A DNA stretch of 20,011 bases from Glacieibacterium sp964246975 (GCA_964246975.1 CAXTSL010000057.1:1-20011); one strand, 5' to 3'. Positions 8,344 to 15,402 are shown, counted from the first letter of the stretch. Translations and numbers: made by a program. The notes: generated by a model from the sequence alone, not told the origin.

Positions 8344-9594
8344 ATGACCAAGTTGAGTGGCGGGGACTCGAAGAACACGCTCTACTGCTCGTTTTGCGGG
8401 AAGAGCCAGCACGAGGTCCGCAAGCTCATTGCGGGTCCGACGGTGTTCATCTGCGACGAATGCGTCGAGTTGTGCAACGACATCATCCGCGAGGAAACCA
8501 AGACCGCGCTGGTCAAGACCAAGGACGGCGTGCCGACGCCGCGCGAAATCTGCAAGGTCCTCGACGATTATGTCATCGGCCAGCAGCACGCCAAGCGCGT
8601 CCTGTCGGTGGCGGTGCACAACCATTACAAGCGGTTGAACCACGGTGCGAAGGGCGCCGACGTCGAGCTGTCGAAGTCGAACATCCTGCTCGTCGGGCCG
8701 ACCGGCTGCGGCAAGACCCTGCTCGCGCAGACGCTCGCGCGCATCCTCGACGTGCCCTTCACGATGGCCGATGCGACGACGCTGACCGAGGCGGGTTACG
8801 TCGGCGAGGATGTCGAGAACATCATCCTCAAGCTGCTCCAGGCGTCGGATTATAACGTCGAGCGGGCGCAGCGCGGCATCGTCTACATCGACGAGATCGA
8901 CAAGATCAGCCGCAAGGCGGACAACCCCTCGATCACCCGCGACGTGTCGGGCGAGGGCGTCCAGCAGGCGCTGCTCAAGATCATGGAAGGCACCACCGCG
9001 AGCGTGCCCCCGCAGGGCGGACGCAAGCACCCGCAGCAGGAGTTTTTGCAGGTCGACACGACCAATATCCTGTTCATCTGCGGCGGCGCGTTCAATGGAC
9101 TGGAGAAAATCATCGGCGACCGGCTGCAGGGCAAGTCGATCGGCTTCGGCGCACACGTCGCGGGGCCCGACGAGCGCCGAACCGGCGCGATGCTGCGCCA
9201 GTGCGAGCCCGAGGACCTGCTGCGCTTCGGCCTGATCCCCGAGTTCATCGGGCGGCTGCCCGTCATCGCGACGCTCGAGGACCTCGACGAGCCCGCGCTG
9301 ATCAAGATCCTGACCGAGCCCAAGAACGCGCTGAGCAAGCAATACGCCCGCCTGTTCGAGATGGAGGGCGTCAAGCTGAGCTTCGAGACCGACGCGCTGT
9401 CGTCGATCGCCAAGCGTGCGATCGAACGCAAGACCGGCGCACGCGGGCTGCGCTCGATCATGGAATCGATCCTGCTCGACACGATGTTCGACCTCCCCGG
9501 CCTCGACGGCGTCGAGGAAGTGATTGTCGACCGCGAAGTCGTCTCGGGAATCAAGCAGCCGGTGCGCATCGCACTCAAGGAGAAGGCCGCTTAA
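8344..9594 (+). CDS. clpX: ATP-dependent Clp protease ATP-binding subunit ClpX
   Basis: ClpX is the hexameric AAA+ unfoldase that feeds tagged or regulatory substrates to ClpP. The N-terminal zinc-binding domain has Cys15, Cys18, Cys37 and Cys40. The ATPase core shows Walker A GPTGCGKT (118-125), the substrate-gripping pore loop GYVGED (151-156), Walker B IVYIDE (179-184) and the IGF loop that docks on ClpP (266-268). Arginine-finger and sensor regions follow (LIPEFIGRLPV; the segment KTGARGLRSIME). The 416-residue length is typical. The start has a strong ribosome-binding site (GGAGAGGAAG, 8331-8340). clpP lies directly upstream, the usual arrangement, though the gap appears to hold a separate promoter. 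No unusual substitutions were noticed. Confidence 0.98.
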   Translation: MTKLSGGDSKNTLYCSFCGKSQHEVRKLIAGPTVFICDECVELCNDIIREETKTALVKTKDGVPTPREICKVLDDYVIGQQHAKRVLSVAVHNHYKRLNHGAKGADVELSKSNILLVGPTGCGKTLLAQTLARILDVPFTMADATTLTEAGYVGEDVENIILKLLQASDYNVERAQRGIVYIDEIDKISRKADNPSITRDVSGEGVQQALLKIMEGTTASVPPQGGRKHPQQEFLQVDTTNILFICGGAFNGLEKIIGDRLQGKSIGFGAHVAGPDERRTGAMLRQCEPEDLLRFGLIPEFIGRLPVIATLEDLDEPALIKILTEPKNALSKQYARLFEMEGVKLSFETDALSSIAKRAIERKTGARGLRSIMESILLDTMFDLPGLDGVEEVIVDREVVSGIKQPVRIALKEKAA

Positions 9595-9653
9595 GCGCTC
9601 GCCGCTTCGGCCGACTGGTGCCGATACCAGAGCGGATCAGCCTATTTTTTTGT

Positions 9654-9680
9654 GGCGCGCGGACAGTCTGTCCGCGCGCC
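9654..9680 (+). terminator. Strong hairpin after clpX, probable terminator
   Basis: A 27-base near-perfect palindrome, GGCGCGCGGACAG-T-CTGTCCGCGCGCC, lies 60 bases past the clpX stop and just before the BrnT operon promoter region. It could form a stem of about 12 bp. Only a short TTAT follows it. Seven T residues sit on the 5' side instead (9645-9651), so it does not look like a textbook intrinsic terminator. Its position argues for transcript termination or 3'-end protection. Confidence 0.5.
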
Positions 9681-9685
9681 TTATC

Positions 9686-9698
9686 GTGTGATACACAC
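9686..9698. promoter_or_regulatory. Operator-like palindrome before the BrnT toxin gene
   Basis: The inverted repeat GTGTG-ATA-CACAC ends eight bases before the BrnT start and overlaps the place where a -10 box would lie (GATACA, 9690-9695). Toxin-antitoxin operons are usually autorepressed by the DNA-binding antitoxin, and the partner gene encodes a helix-turn-helix protein. This is inferred from position and symmetry only. Confidence 0.4.
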
Positions 9699-9706
9699 AG
9701 TTCGGC

Positions 9707-9991
9707 ATGAGGGTGGAGTTCGATCCCGACAAGGACGAGATCAACCGCTTAAAGCACGGCGTGTCGCTGGCGTTCGGGCGGCGGGTGTTCGACGACCGCG
9801 ATCACGTGGTCGTCAGTTCGTCACGTCCGATCGATGGTGAGGATCGCGCCAAGGTGATCGGCAGAGTCGACGGGAATCTATGGACCGCAGTCCATGTCTG
9901 GCGTGGCGATGCGGTGCGAATGATTTCGGTGAGAAGGAGTAATGGCGGTGAACAAGGAAACTATGATCGCCATTCCGGCGGACCCGAATGA
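9707..9991 (+). CDS. brnT: BrnT-family toxin (RelE-like ribonuclease fold)
   Basis: The 94-residue protein shows the BrnT pattern: an N-terminal FDPDKDEINRLKHGVSLAFGRRVFDD block, a central DGEDRAKVIGRVDGNLWTAVHV block, and the C-terminal RGDAVRMISVRRSN strand. BrnT toxins studied in Brucella are RelE-like RNases that inhibit translation and are neutralised by the partner gene product. The ATG at 9707 lacks a clear ribosome-binding site and sits close behind an operator-like palindrome, so the message may have a very short leader; a GTG two codons downstream is an alternative start. The end overlaps the next gene by 50 bases. The last residues (RHSGGPE) run past the point where BrnT proteins usually stop, and come from that overlap. 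Family call is good; toxicity is inferred. Confidence 0.82.
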   Translation: MRVEFDPDKDEINRLKHGVSLAFGRRVFDDRDHVVVSSSRPIDGEDRAKVIGRVDGNLWTAVHVWRGDAVRMISVRRSNGGEQGNYDRHSGGPE

Positions 9992-10235
9992 TCCCGAGGA
10001 TTTTCCGGTCAGCGTCGCGGGCGTCGAGCGCGGCCTGATGGGCCGCCGCATTCGCCGTCTGCGGAGCCGCCTCGGCCTCAGCCAGGAGGCGTTTGGCGCG
10101 CGCTACGGCATCCCCGTCGCCAACATCCGGCAATACGAAATCGGCCGTCACATGCCGCCCCCAGCAGTGCGGGCTTATTTCAAGGTCATCGACGCAGAGC
10201 CGGAATTGGCGGCGCGGGCATTGGCTGCGGCTTGA
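9942..10235 (+). CDS. XRE-type helix-turn-helix protein, probable antitoxin of the BrnT pair
   Basis: The 97-residue protein has a short acidic N-terminal segment (PADPNDPEDFPVS, about 12-24) followed by a Cro/C1-type helix-turn-helix at about 33-72 (GRRIRRLRSRLGLSQEAFGARYGI and NIRQYEIGRHMP). It overlaps the toxin gene by 50 bases and so is translationally coupled to it. It would neutralise the toxin and repress the operon. The classical BrnA antitoxin is a ribbon-helix-helix protein, whereas this partner is XRE-type. The start is uncertain: ATG 9942 has AAGGAG only two bases upstream, GTG 9948 has better spacing, and ATG 9963 is also possible. The helix-turn-helix is clear; the antitoxin role is inferred from context. 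Confidence 0.8.
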   Translation: MAVNKETMIAIPADPNDPEDFPVSVAGVERGLMGRRIRRLRSRLGLSQEAFGARYGIPVANIRQYEIGRHMPPPAVRAYFKVIDAEPELAARALAAA

Positions 10236-10269
10236 GGTTGCCGGGCACCAAACGCCCGCGCCCCAATTT

Positions 10270-10842
10270 TCAGGCCGCGACCGCCCGGCGCTGACGCAGC
10301 GCCCCGCCGACGAGGCCGAAGCCGCCGATCATCAGCGCCCAGGCCGCGGGCTCGGGAACCGAGGCGAGCGCCAGCTGGCCACGAATCTCGCCGCCTCCGA
10401 AGCTCGGGGCGTCATGGATGTTGAAGTAGGTTTGGCCCGCCGCGAGACCGGCGAGGAATGCGGCGCGCTTGACCGCCACCGGCTGGCCCGACTGGAAGCC
10501 GCCGCCATAGGTCGACAGCAGCGTCAGGTTGTAGAAGGCATCGAGCGACCCCGAGGTCGTCGGCGACGGCGAGAAGCCGATCGCCACCGGCGCATTGGCG
10601 GCGGGGCCCGAGCAGCAATGGACGTGGCCCGCCCCGGCGTTATTGGTCAACCCGGTCCAGCTCAGCATGACGTGGATCGAATTGCCGTCGCTCGCGAGTT
10701 CGAGCCAACCGGTGCCACTCGCGGTCGAGGCGTTGGCGGGGATCTCGTTCGCGCCGCTCAACGTCGTGGTGTAGATCGCGGCGGTGGCGGGCAACGCGGC
10801 GCAAGCGAGCGCCGTGGCGGCAAGGCAGGCTGAAAGCTTCAT
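10270..10842 (-). CDS. Secreted CHRD-domain protein with PEP-CTERM sorting signal
   Basis: The 190-residue protein begins with a signal peptide (MKLSACLAATALACAALPATAA). A CHRD (chordin-type) domain follows at about 23-160, recognised by LSGANEIPANASTASGTG, the AGHVH segment near 71, and YFNIHDAPSFGGGEIRGQL near 139-157. The C-terminus, VPEPAAWALMIGGFGLVGG plus a basic end (LRQRR), is a PEP-CTERM signal of the type common in sphingomonads. In that system an exosortase cleaves and anchors or releases the protein, usually linked to exopolysaccharide or biofilm. The frame is open upstream to 10923, but the ATG at 10842 is preferred because it starts the signal peptide and follows AAGGGGAT. No exosortase is visible here. 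The role of bacterial CHRD proteins is not well established. Confidence 0.9.
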   Translation of the reverse strand: MKLSACLAATALACAALPATAAIYTTTLSGANEIPANASTASGTGWLELASDGNSIHVMLSWTGLTNNAGAGHVHCCSGPAANAPVAIGFSPSPTTSGSLDAFYNLTLLSTYGGGFQSGQPVAVKRAAFLAGLAAGQTYFNIHDAPSFGGGEIRGQLALASVPEPAAWALMIGGFGLVGGALRQRRAVAA

Positions 10843-10893
10843 GGCAAGATCCCCTTGTTCGACGCACGACTCGGGCGGCGACGTCGCCCGTCG

Positions 10894-10923
10894 ATTATGC
10901 GCCCGCTCGTTACACCCGTGCAA
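10894..10923 (-). promoter_or_regulatory. Candidate promoter of the CHRD/PEP-CTERM gene
   Basis: On the minus strand, TTGCAC (10923-10918), an 18-base spacer and CATAAT (10899-10894) form a good sigma70-type promoter. A perfect 12-base palindrome GGCGACGTCGCC (10877-10888) begins six bases after the -10, at the expected transcription start, and is a possible operator. The leader would be about 45 bases long. Confidence 0.45.
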
Positions 10924-10965
10924 TCGTGTCGTTGGATAGAGACCGGGCGGCGATGTCGCACTGTG

Positions 10966-12138
10966 TCAGGGTTGCGCGCCGGTGCTCTCGACGCTTGCAT
11001 CCGCCGCCGCAGTCGATTGCCCCGCGCCGCGCCCGGCGCTCCGCGGTGTCGTGTCCGCCGCCTGCAGACCCAGTTCAGCCAGTCCCTCCAGTATTCCCAG
11101 GATCGCTGCCTGCCGCGCGTCGAGCGTTGCCGCCAGCGGTTGTTCGTGGACGGCGAACTCGACCTCGACCTCGATGGCGATCGCCGTCAGCGCGGTGATG
11201 TGGGCGCGGTGGAAGTCGGCACCGGCGACCGGCTCGAAGGCGCGCGCGATCATCGCGGGGACCGCGCGAAGCTGCGCTGCGCTCGCGCCGTGGTCGAGTT
11301 GCAGCGTCATCGTCGTCGTCCGCGTCTCGATGCGGCGCAGGTTTCGGATCTGCTGTTCGAGCAGCTTGGCGTTCGAGACGATGACCTGCTCGCCGGTGAT
11401 GGCGCGGATGCGTACCGTCTTGAGCCCGATCGCCTCGACGCGCCCCGTCACGTCGCCGAACCTGATCGTGTCGCCGATGCGGAACGGCTGGTCGAACAGG
11501 ATCGCCAGCGCGGCGAACAGGTCGCCGAAGATGCCCTGCGCGGCGAGGCCGATGGCGATGCCGCCGACGCCGAGCCCCGCCACCAGCCCGGTGACGTTGA
11601 CCCCGATATTGTCGAGCAGCAGGATCGCCGCGATCGACCAGACGACGACATTGACCAGCACCGTGATGATGCCCATCGCGGCGCTCAGCGTGTGATGGTC
11701 TTCGCCCGCCGACGCGCGGCGCATGACGAGGCCGAGGATGAGGACGCGCACCCACACCGCGCCCTGCACCACGGCCGCCACGGTGAAGCCGAAGCGAATG
11801 ACGGTGAGCAGCGTCCCCGGCGGCGCGACGAAGCGCACCACAAGATGGACCGCCAGCATCGCGAGGAAGAAACTCCGCGTTCGCTTGATCATGCGGAACA
11901 GGAAGCCGCGCCACGTCGTCAGATCGTGGCCGTCGCCGAGCAGGCGGCACGCGCCGACGCGCACGCCGACGAAGATCAGGTAGAGCAGCACCGCCGCGCC
12001 CGCGCCGATCATCGCCGCGAGGCTGTCGGCGCGCACCCAGTGATAGGTGCCGACGGTCAGGTGGCGAAGCTGGCCCGGCCGGTCGAGTAGGTCCGCGATC
12101 GGCGTCGGCGTCGCGGGGGCGGGAGCAGGGGAAGCCAT
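10966..12138 (-). CDS. MscS-family mechanosensitive ion channel protein
   Basis: A 390-residue inner-membrane protein. Hydrophobic segments at about 37-60, 88-106, 109-139 and 152-174 precede the pore-lining helix at about 180-200 (GLVAGLGVGGIAIGLAAQGI), whose Gly/Ala packing is the MscS hallmark. The cytoplasmic beta-domain follows (DQPFRIGDTIRFGDVTGRVEAIGLKTVRIR, then ITGEQVIVSNAKL, about 216-259), then an alpha/beta region. The last 30 or so residues are low-complexity (SAGRGAGQSTAAADASVESTGAQP). MscS channels open under membrane tension to release solutes during hypo-osmotic shock. The N-terminus is Pro/Ala-rich (MASPAPAPATPTP) with no strong ribosome-binding site, so the start is only likely. 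It lies 52 bases downstream of ygfZ on the same strand and could be co-transcribed. Physiological role among MscS paralogues is unknown. Confidence 0.92.
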   Translation of the reverse strand: MASPAPAPATPTPIADLLDRPGQLRHLTVGTYHWVRADSLAAMIGAGAAVLLYLIFVGVRVGACRLLGDGHDLTTWRGFLFRMIKRTRSFFLAMLAVHLVVRFVAPPGTLLTVIRFGFTVAAVVQGAVWVRVLILGLVMRRASAGEDHHTLSAAMGIITVLVNVVVWSIAAILLLDNIGVNVTGLVAGLGVGGIAIGLAAQGIFGDLFAALAILFDQPFRIGDTIRFGDVTGRVEAIGLKTVRIRAITGEQVIVSNAKLLEQQIRNLRRIETRTTTMTLQLDHGASAAQLRAVPAMIARAFEPVAGADFHRAHITALTAIAIEVEVEFAVHEQPLAATLDARQAAILGILEGLAELGLQAADTTPRSAGRGAGQSTAAADASVESTGAQP

Positions 12139-12190
12139 GCGCCTGTCTTAACGGTGGGGAACGCGATGACGGAACCCCGTGCGGCTTGGT

Positions 12191-12970
12191 CTATCCCGCG
12201 TCACGGGGCAGCCATCGCGGCCACAGCAGGTCGACGGGCGCGCCGTCCTGCGTCAGCACCCCGTCGGCATATTCCATCCGCAGGTACGCCATGCCGAGAT
12301 CGCCGTGCCGCGACCGCAGCGTCCCGGCCTCGCGCCCGCCCGCCATCAGCGGGGCGTCGGACGCCGGGCCGGTCAGGCGCACCGGCAGCAGGCGGCGACG
12401 CAGCCGGTCCTTGTGGTGCATCCGCGCGGTGTTATCCTGCCCGACGTAGCAGCCCTTGGTGAATGACACGCCGGACAGTTCGGCGGCGTCGGTTTCGAGC
12501 CACAGCAGGTCGGCCATCTCCGCCGTGTCGGGGACGCCGAGCGCCAGCCGGTGCGCGTGGTAGTCGGCGAGGCTCGCCCGCCCGCGCGCCTGAAAACCGA
12601 GCCACCGGTCGCCGAGTTCGGGCAGGCGCGGATCGGCGGCATGTTCGCCGTCGGGATCGTCGTCGAAAGCGTCCCACCGCGCGAACACCTGCACGTCGCT
12701 CGCGTCGATCGTCACCGCGCGGCGCAAACGGTACATCGACAACCGCTTGAGCAGCGCCTCGGCGTGCGTCGCCGAGACATCGGCGAGAATCTCGCCGCCG
12801 CCCTCGTGGAGGATCATGTCGAACTGGTGCTTGCCCTGCGCGGTGAGCAGCCCGGCATAGACGGGCAGGGCACCGCTCACGTCGTTGGTCAGCAGACCCT
12901 GCAGGAAATCGCGCGCCTCGTCGCCGCCAATGCGGAGAACGGCACGGTCGGTGAGGTGCGCGGTCGGCAT
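12191..12970 (-). CDS. ygfZ: YgfZ/GcvT-domain folate-binding protein (Fe-S cluster maintenance)
   Basis: The 259-residue protein has the GcvT-like fold and the YgfZ signature KGCYVGQ at 172-178 with the key Cys174. YgfZ proteins bind tetrahydrofolate and help maintain certain [4Fe-4S] enzymes such as the radical-SAM enzyme MiaB. The N-terminal segment (GGDEARDFLQGLLTNDV at 15-31, then LLTAQGKHQFDMIL) matches the family well. The residue after the signature is Asp (GQDNTARMHHK) where Glu is common. Length is slightly below the 280-330 usual in other groups, as is common in alphaproteobacteria. The start at 12970 is supported by GGGAG about 13 bases upstream, at the edge of repeat copy B. It is divergent from the dihydroorotase gene, with the repeat between them. 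Confidence 0.9.
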   Translation of the reverse strand: MPTAHLTDRAVLRIGGDEARDFLQGLLTNDVSGALPVYAGLLTAQGKHQFDMILHEGGGEILADVSATHAEALLKRLSMYRLRRAVTIDASDVQVFARWDAFDDDPDGEHAADPRLPELGDRWLGFQARGRASLADYHAHRLALGVPDTAEMADLLWLETDAAELSGVSFTKGCYVGQDNTARMHHKDRLRRRLLPVRLTGPASDAPLMAGGREAGTLRSRHGDLGMAYLRMEYADGVLTQDGAPVDLLWPRWLPRDAG

Positions 12971-12984
12971 GCTCGACTCATACT

Positions 12985-13063
12985 CCCGTCATGCTGGCGA
13001 ACGCCAGCATCCAACTGTCCCCGTGCGGATGGATGGATGCTGGCGTCCGCCAGCATGACGGGG
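12985..13063. repeat. REP/BIME-like nested palindromic repeat, copy B
   Basis: Outer arms CCCGTCATGCTGGCG (12985-12999) and CGCCAGCATGACGGG (13048-13062) are perfect reverse complements. As in copy A, each end is a smaller palindrome, with the centre related (GTCCCCGTGCGGAT against GTCCGCGCGCGGAA). It lies in the 107-base divergent gap between ygfZ and the dihydroorotase gene, so it occupies nearly all the space available for their promoters. Open reading frames running through it give peptides such as MLANASIQLS that are not real protein. Confidence 0.88.
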
Positions 13064-13077
13064 GTAGAGTGGCGTGC

Positions 13078-14412
13078 ATGAGCCAAACCTTCGACCTCAT
13101 CCTCCGCAACGCCGCCGTGTATACGCCCGGCGGGCTCGTCGACGCCGATCTCGCGGTGGCGGGCGGCAGGACTGCGGCGCTGTTGCCGCGCGGGCAGGGC
13201 GACGCGGCGGCGACGCAGGATTGCACCGGGCTGACGATCCTCCCCGGCGTCATCGACACGCAGGTGCATTTTCGCGAGCCGGGGCTCGATCACAAGGAGG
13301 ACCTCGCGAGCGGCAGCCGCGCGGCGGTGCTCGGCGGGGTGACGGCGGTGTTTGAGATGCCCAACACCAAGCCCAACACCGACACGGCGGCAGCGCTCGC
13401 CGACAAGCTGGCGCGCGCGGCAGGACGGATGTGGTGCGACCACGCCTTCTACGTCGGCGCGACGGCGGCCAATGCCGATCACCTCGGCGAGCTCGAGATG
13501 CTGCCAGGCTGCTGCGGCATCAAGGTATTCATGGGGGCATCGACGGGCGACCTGCTGGTCAGCGACGACGCGACGCTGGCGCGCGTGCTGGCGAGCGGGA
13601 CGCGGCGCGTCGCGATCCATGCCGAGGACGAATACCGGATGAAGGACCGCGAGGGGCTGCGCGTCCCCGGCGATCCGTCGAGCCATCCGGTCTGGCGCGA
13701 CGACGAGAGCGCGATGCTGGCGACGCGGCGTATCGTCCGGCTGGCGCACGCGGCGAGGCGGCGCGTCCACGTGCTGCATATCACGACGCCCGCCGAGCTT
13801 GAGTTCCTTGGCCAGAACAAGGGCATCGCGAGCTGCGAGGTGACGCCGCAGCACCTGACGCTGGCGGGCGAGGAGGCCTATCCGCGCCTCGGCACCTACG
13901 CCCAGATGAACCCGCCGATCCGTTCGGGCTCGCACCGTGCCGGGCTGTGGCACTGGCTGCGGCAGGGCGTGCCCGATGTCGTCGGCTCGGACCATGCACC
14001 GCACACGATCGAGGAGAAAGCGCAGGAATACCCCAAGTCGCCGTCGGGGATGCCGGGGGTGCAGACGCTGCTGCCGCTGCTCCTCGACCATGTCGCGGCG
14101 GGGCGGCTGAGCCTCGATCGCCTCGTCGACCTGACCGCGAGCGGCGCGGTGCGGTTGTTCGGCCTCGTCGGCAAGGGCCGCATCGCGGTCGGCTTCGACG
14201 CCGATTATTCGGTGGTCGATTTGAAAGCGCGCTGGACGGTGACGGGCGACTGGCTGGCGAGCCGCTGCGGCTGGTCGCCGTTCGAGGGCGACACGCTGAC
14301 CGGGCGGCCCGTCGGTACGGTGATACGCGGCGAGCGCGTCATGTGGGAGGCCGAACTCCAGGGCGCGGCGGGCGGGCAGCCGCTGCGGTTTCAGGAAACG
14401 CTGCGGAGCTGA
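13078..14412 (+). CDS. pyrC: Dihydroorotase-type cyclic amidohydrolase, with Gln in the first HxH position
   Basis: This 444-residue protein is a class I dihydroorotase-type amidohydrolase; dihydroorotases interconvert carbamoyl-aspartate and dihydroorotate in pyrimidine synthesis. Visible active-site elements are VIDTQVHFREPG (Gln62, His64), the likely carboxylated Lys149 (GIKVFMGAS), His181 (AIHAEDE), His234 (VLHITT) and catalytic-type Asp305 (GSDHAPH). The substrate segment MNPPIRS is at 277-283. In most dihydroorotases the metal motif is HxH; here the first His is Gln. I recall QVHF in a set of alphaproteobacterial homologues, so this is probably a family feature rather than a mutation. 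The frame is open upstream to 12991, but that part is repeat sequence; ATG 13078 gives the natural start MSQTFDLILRNA. surE follows after 198 bases. The reaction is likely but not proved. Confidence 0.85.
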   Translation: MSQTFDLILRNAAVYTPGGLVDADLAVAGGRTAALLPRGQGDAAATQDCTGLTILPGVIDTQVHFREPGLDHKEDLASGSRAAVLGGVTAVFEMPNTKPNTDTAAALADKLARAAGRMWCDHAFYVGATAANADHLGELEMLPGCCGIKVFMGASTGDLLVSDDATLARVLASGTRRVAIHAEDEYRMKDREGLRVPGDPSSHPVWRDDESAMLATRRIVRLAHAARRRVHVLHITTPAELEFLGQNKGIASCEVTPQHLTLAGEEAYPRLGTYAQMNPPIRSGSHRAGLWHWLRQGVPDVVGSDHAPHTIEEKAQEYPKSPSGMPGVQTLLPLLLDHVAAGRLSLDRLVDLTASGAVRLFGLVGKGRIAVGFDADYSVVDLKARWTVTGDWLASRCGWSPFEGDTLTGRPVGTVIRGERVMWEAELQGAAGGQPLRFQETLRS

Positions 14413-14443
14413 GGTTTTACGGCGCTAACAACCCTAACTATCG

Positions 14444-14542
14444 CCCCGTCATACTGGCGCCCGCCAGCATCCCGCGTAAGGGCTTGCGACCGACAAATCT
14501 CCAGCCGCGCGATGGTTGCTGGCGTTCGCCAGCAGGACGGGG
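14444..14542. repeat. REP/BIME-like nested palindromic repeat, copy C (diverged)
   Basis: Outer arms CCCCGTCATACTGGCG (14444-14459) and CGCCAGCAGGACGGGG (14527-14542) pair with two mismatches, one per arm relative to copies A and B. The left inner palindrome CTGGCG-cc-CGCCAG is kept, but the centre is longer and unlike the other two copies. It lies in the 198-base gap between the dihydroorotase gene and surE. The divergence suggests an older copy. No other element is evident in this gap. Confidence 0.8.
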
Positions 14543-14610
14543 CTAGGGAGGGCTGCCGACGCGGTCACGACCGCGACGCCGCTCGCCCCTTCTCGAAAGA
14601 CCTTCCGCCA

Positions 14611-15402
14611 ATGCGCATTCTCGTCACCAACGACGACGGCATCCACGCCCCCGGCCTCGTTGCGCTGGAAAAGATCGCGGCGCAGCTGTCCGACGATGTC
14701 TGGGTCGTCGCGCCGCAGGAGGAACAGTCGGGGGCGGGGCATTCGCTGACGCTCAGCGAGCCGATCCGGCTGCGCCAGCTCGGCGAGCGGCGCTTTGCGG
14801 TGCGCGGCACGCCGACCGACTGCGTCATGCTGGCGCTCGGCCACGTCCTCAAGGACGCGAAGCCCGATCTGATCCTGTCGGGGGTCAATCGCGGCGGCAA
14901 CCTTGCCGAGGATGTGACCTATTCGGGCACCGTATCGGCGGCGATGGAGGGCTGTCTCGCGGGCATCCGCTCGGTCGCATTGAGCCAGGCGATGCGCGAC
15001 TACACCGCCGGACAGGAGCGCTTCGAGGTCGCCGAGGCGCACGGCGCGGCGATCGTCGCGCGTCTCGTCGCCGCCGACTGGGCCCCGGGCATGCTCGTCA
15101 ACATCAACTTCCCCGGCGGGCCGGCGAGCGAGGTGCGCGGCGTTCGCGTCACCGAGCAGGGCTTTCGCGACTACGGCCATATTGCCCTCGACGCCCGCGT
15201 CGACCCGCGCGGCTTCCCCTATTTCTGGTTCGGCTATGGCCGCGAGGTCGAGGTGCCGGGGCACGAGACCGACCTCAAAGCGATCCATCACGGCTATATC
15301 TCGGTGACGCCGCTCCACCTCGACCTGACGCACCGCGAGAGCCTGGCGGGGCTGCGGAGCGTACTCGGGGGCCTCGCTGAGATTGGGTCAGCCGCCTGCT
15401 GA
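14611..15402 (+). CDS. surE: 5'/3'-nucleotidase SurE
   Basis: SurE is a metal-dependent phosphatase that removes phosphate from nucleoside 5'- and 3'-monophosphates and short polyphosphates; it is linked to stationary-phase survival. The 263-residue protein begins MRILVTNDDGIHAPG with metal ligands Asp8 and Asp9. Ser40 (QEEQSGAGHSLT) and Asn93 (SGVNRGGN) complete the metal site. The conserved GTPTDCV (67-73) and YSGTVSAAMEG (104-114) segments are present. The frame is open upstream to 14512 through repeat copy C, but ATG 14611 gives the canonical N-terminus. No clear ribosome-binding site precedes it. Both surE and the upstream dihydroorotase act in nucleotide metabolism, but the repeat between them may separate their transcripts. 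surE converges with the carboxylase gene, with one base between stop codons. Confidence 0.96.
   Translation: MRILVTNDDGIHAPGLVALEKIAAQLSDDVWVVAPQEEQSGAGHSLTLSEPIRLRQLGERRFAVRGTPTDCVMLALGHVLKDAKPDLILSGVNRGGNLAEDVTYSGTVSAAMEGCLAGIRSVALSQAMRDYTAGQERFEVAEAHGAAIVARLVAADWAPGMLVNINFPGGPASEVRGVRVTEQGFRDYGHIALDARVDPRGFPYFWFGYGREVEVPGHETDLKAIHHGYISVTPLHLDLTHRESLAGLRSVLGGLAEIGSAAC

Noticed and set aside
8236..9342. 368-codon minus-strand frame opposite clpX
   Set aside because: ClpX is unmistakable on the plus strand and the antisense product has no motif.
10855..12090. 411-codon plus-strand frame opposite the MscS-family gene
   Set aside because: It is Asp/Arg/His-rich and without domain features, while the minus strand encodes clear membrane and pore motifs.
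12889..14091. 400-codon minus-strand frame opposite the dihydroorotase gene
   Set aside because: It runs through repeat copy B and mirrors a conserved amidohydrolase.
7383..14542. CRISPR array
   Set aside because: The three related repeats are kilobases apart, palindromic at their ends, and have no regular spacers or cas genes.
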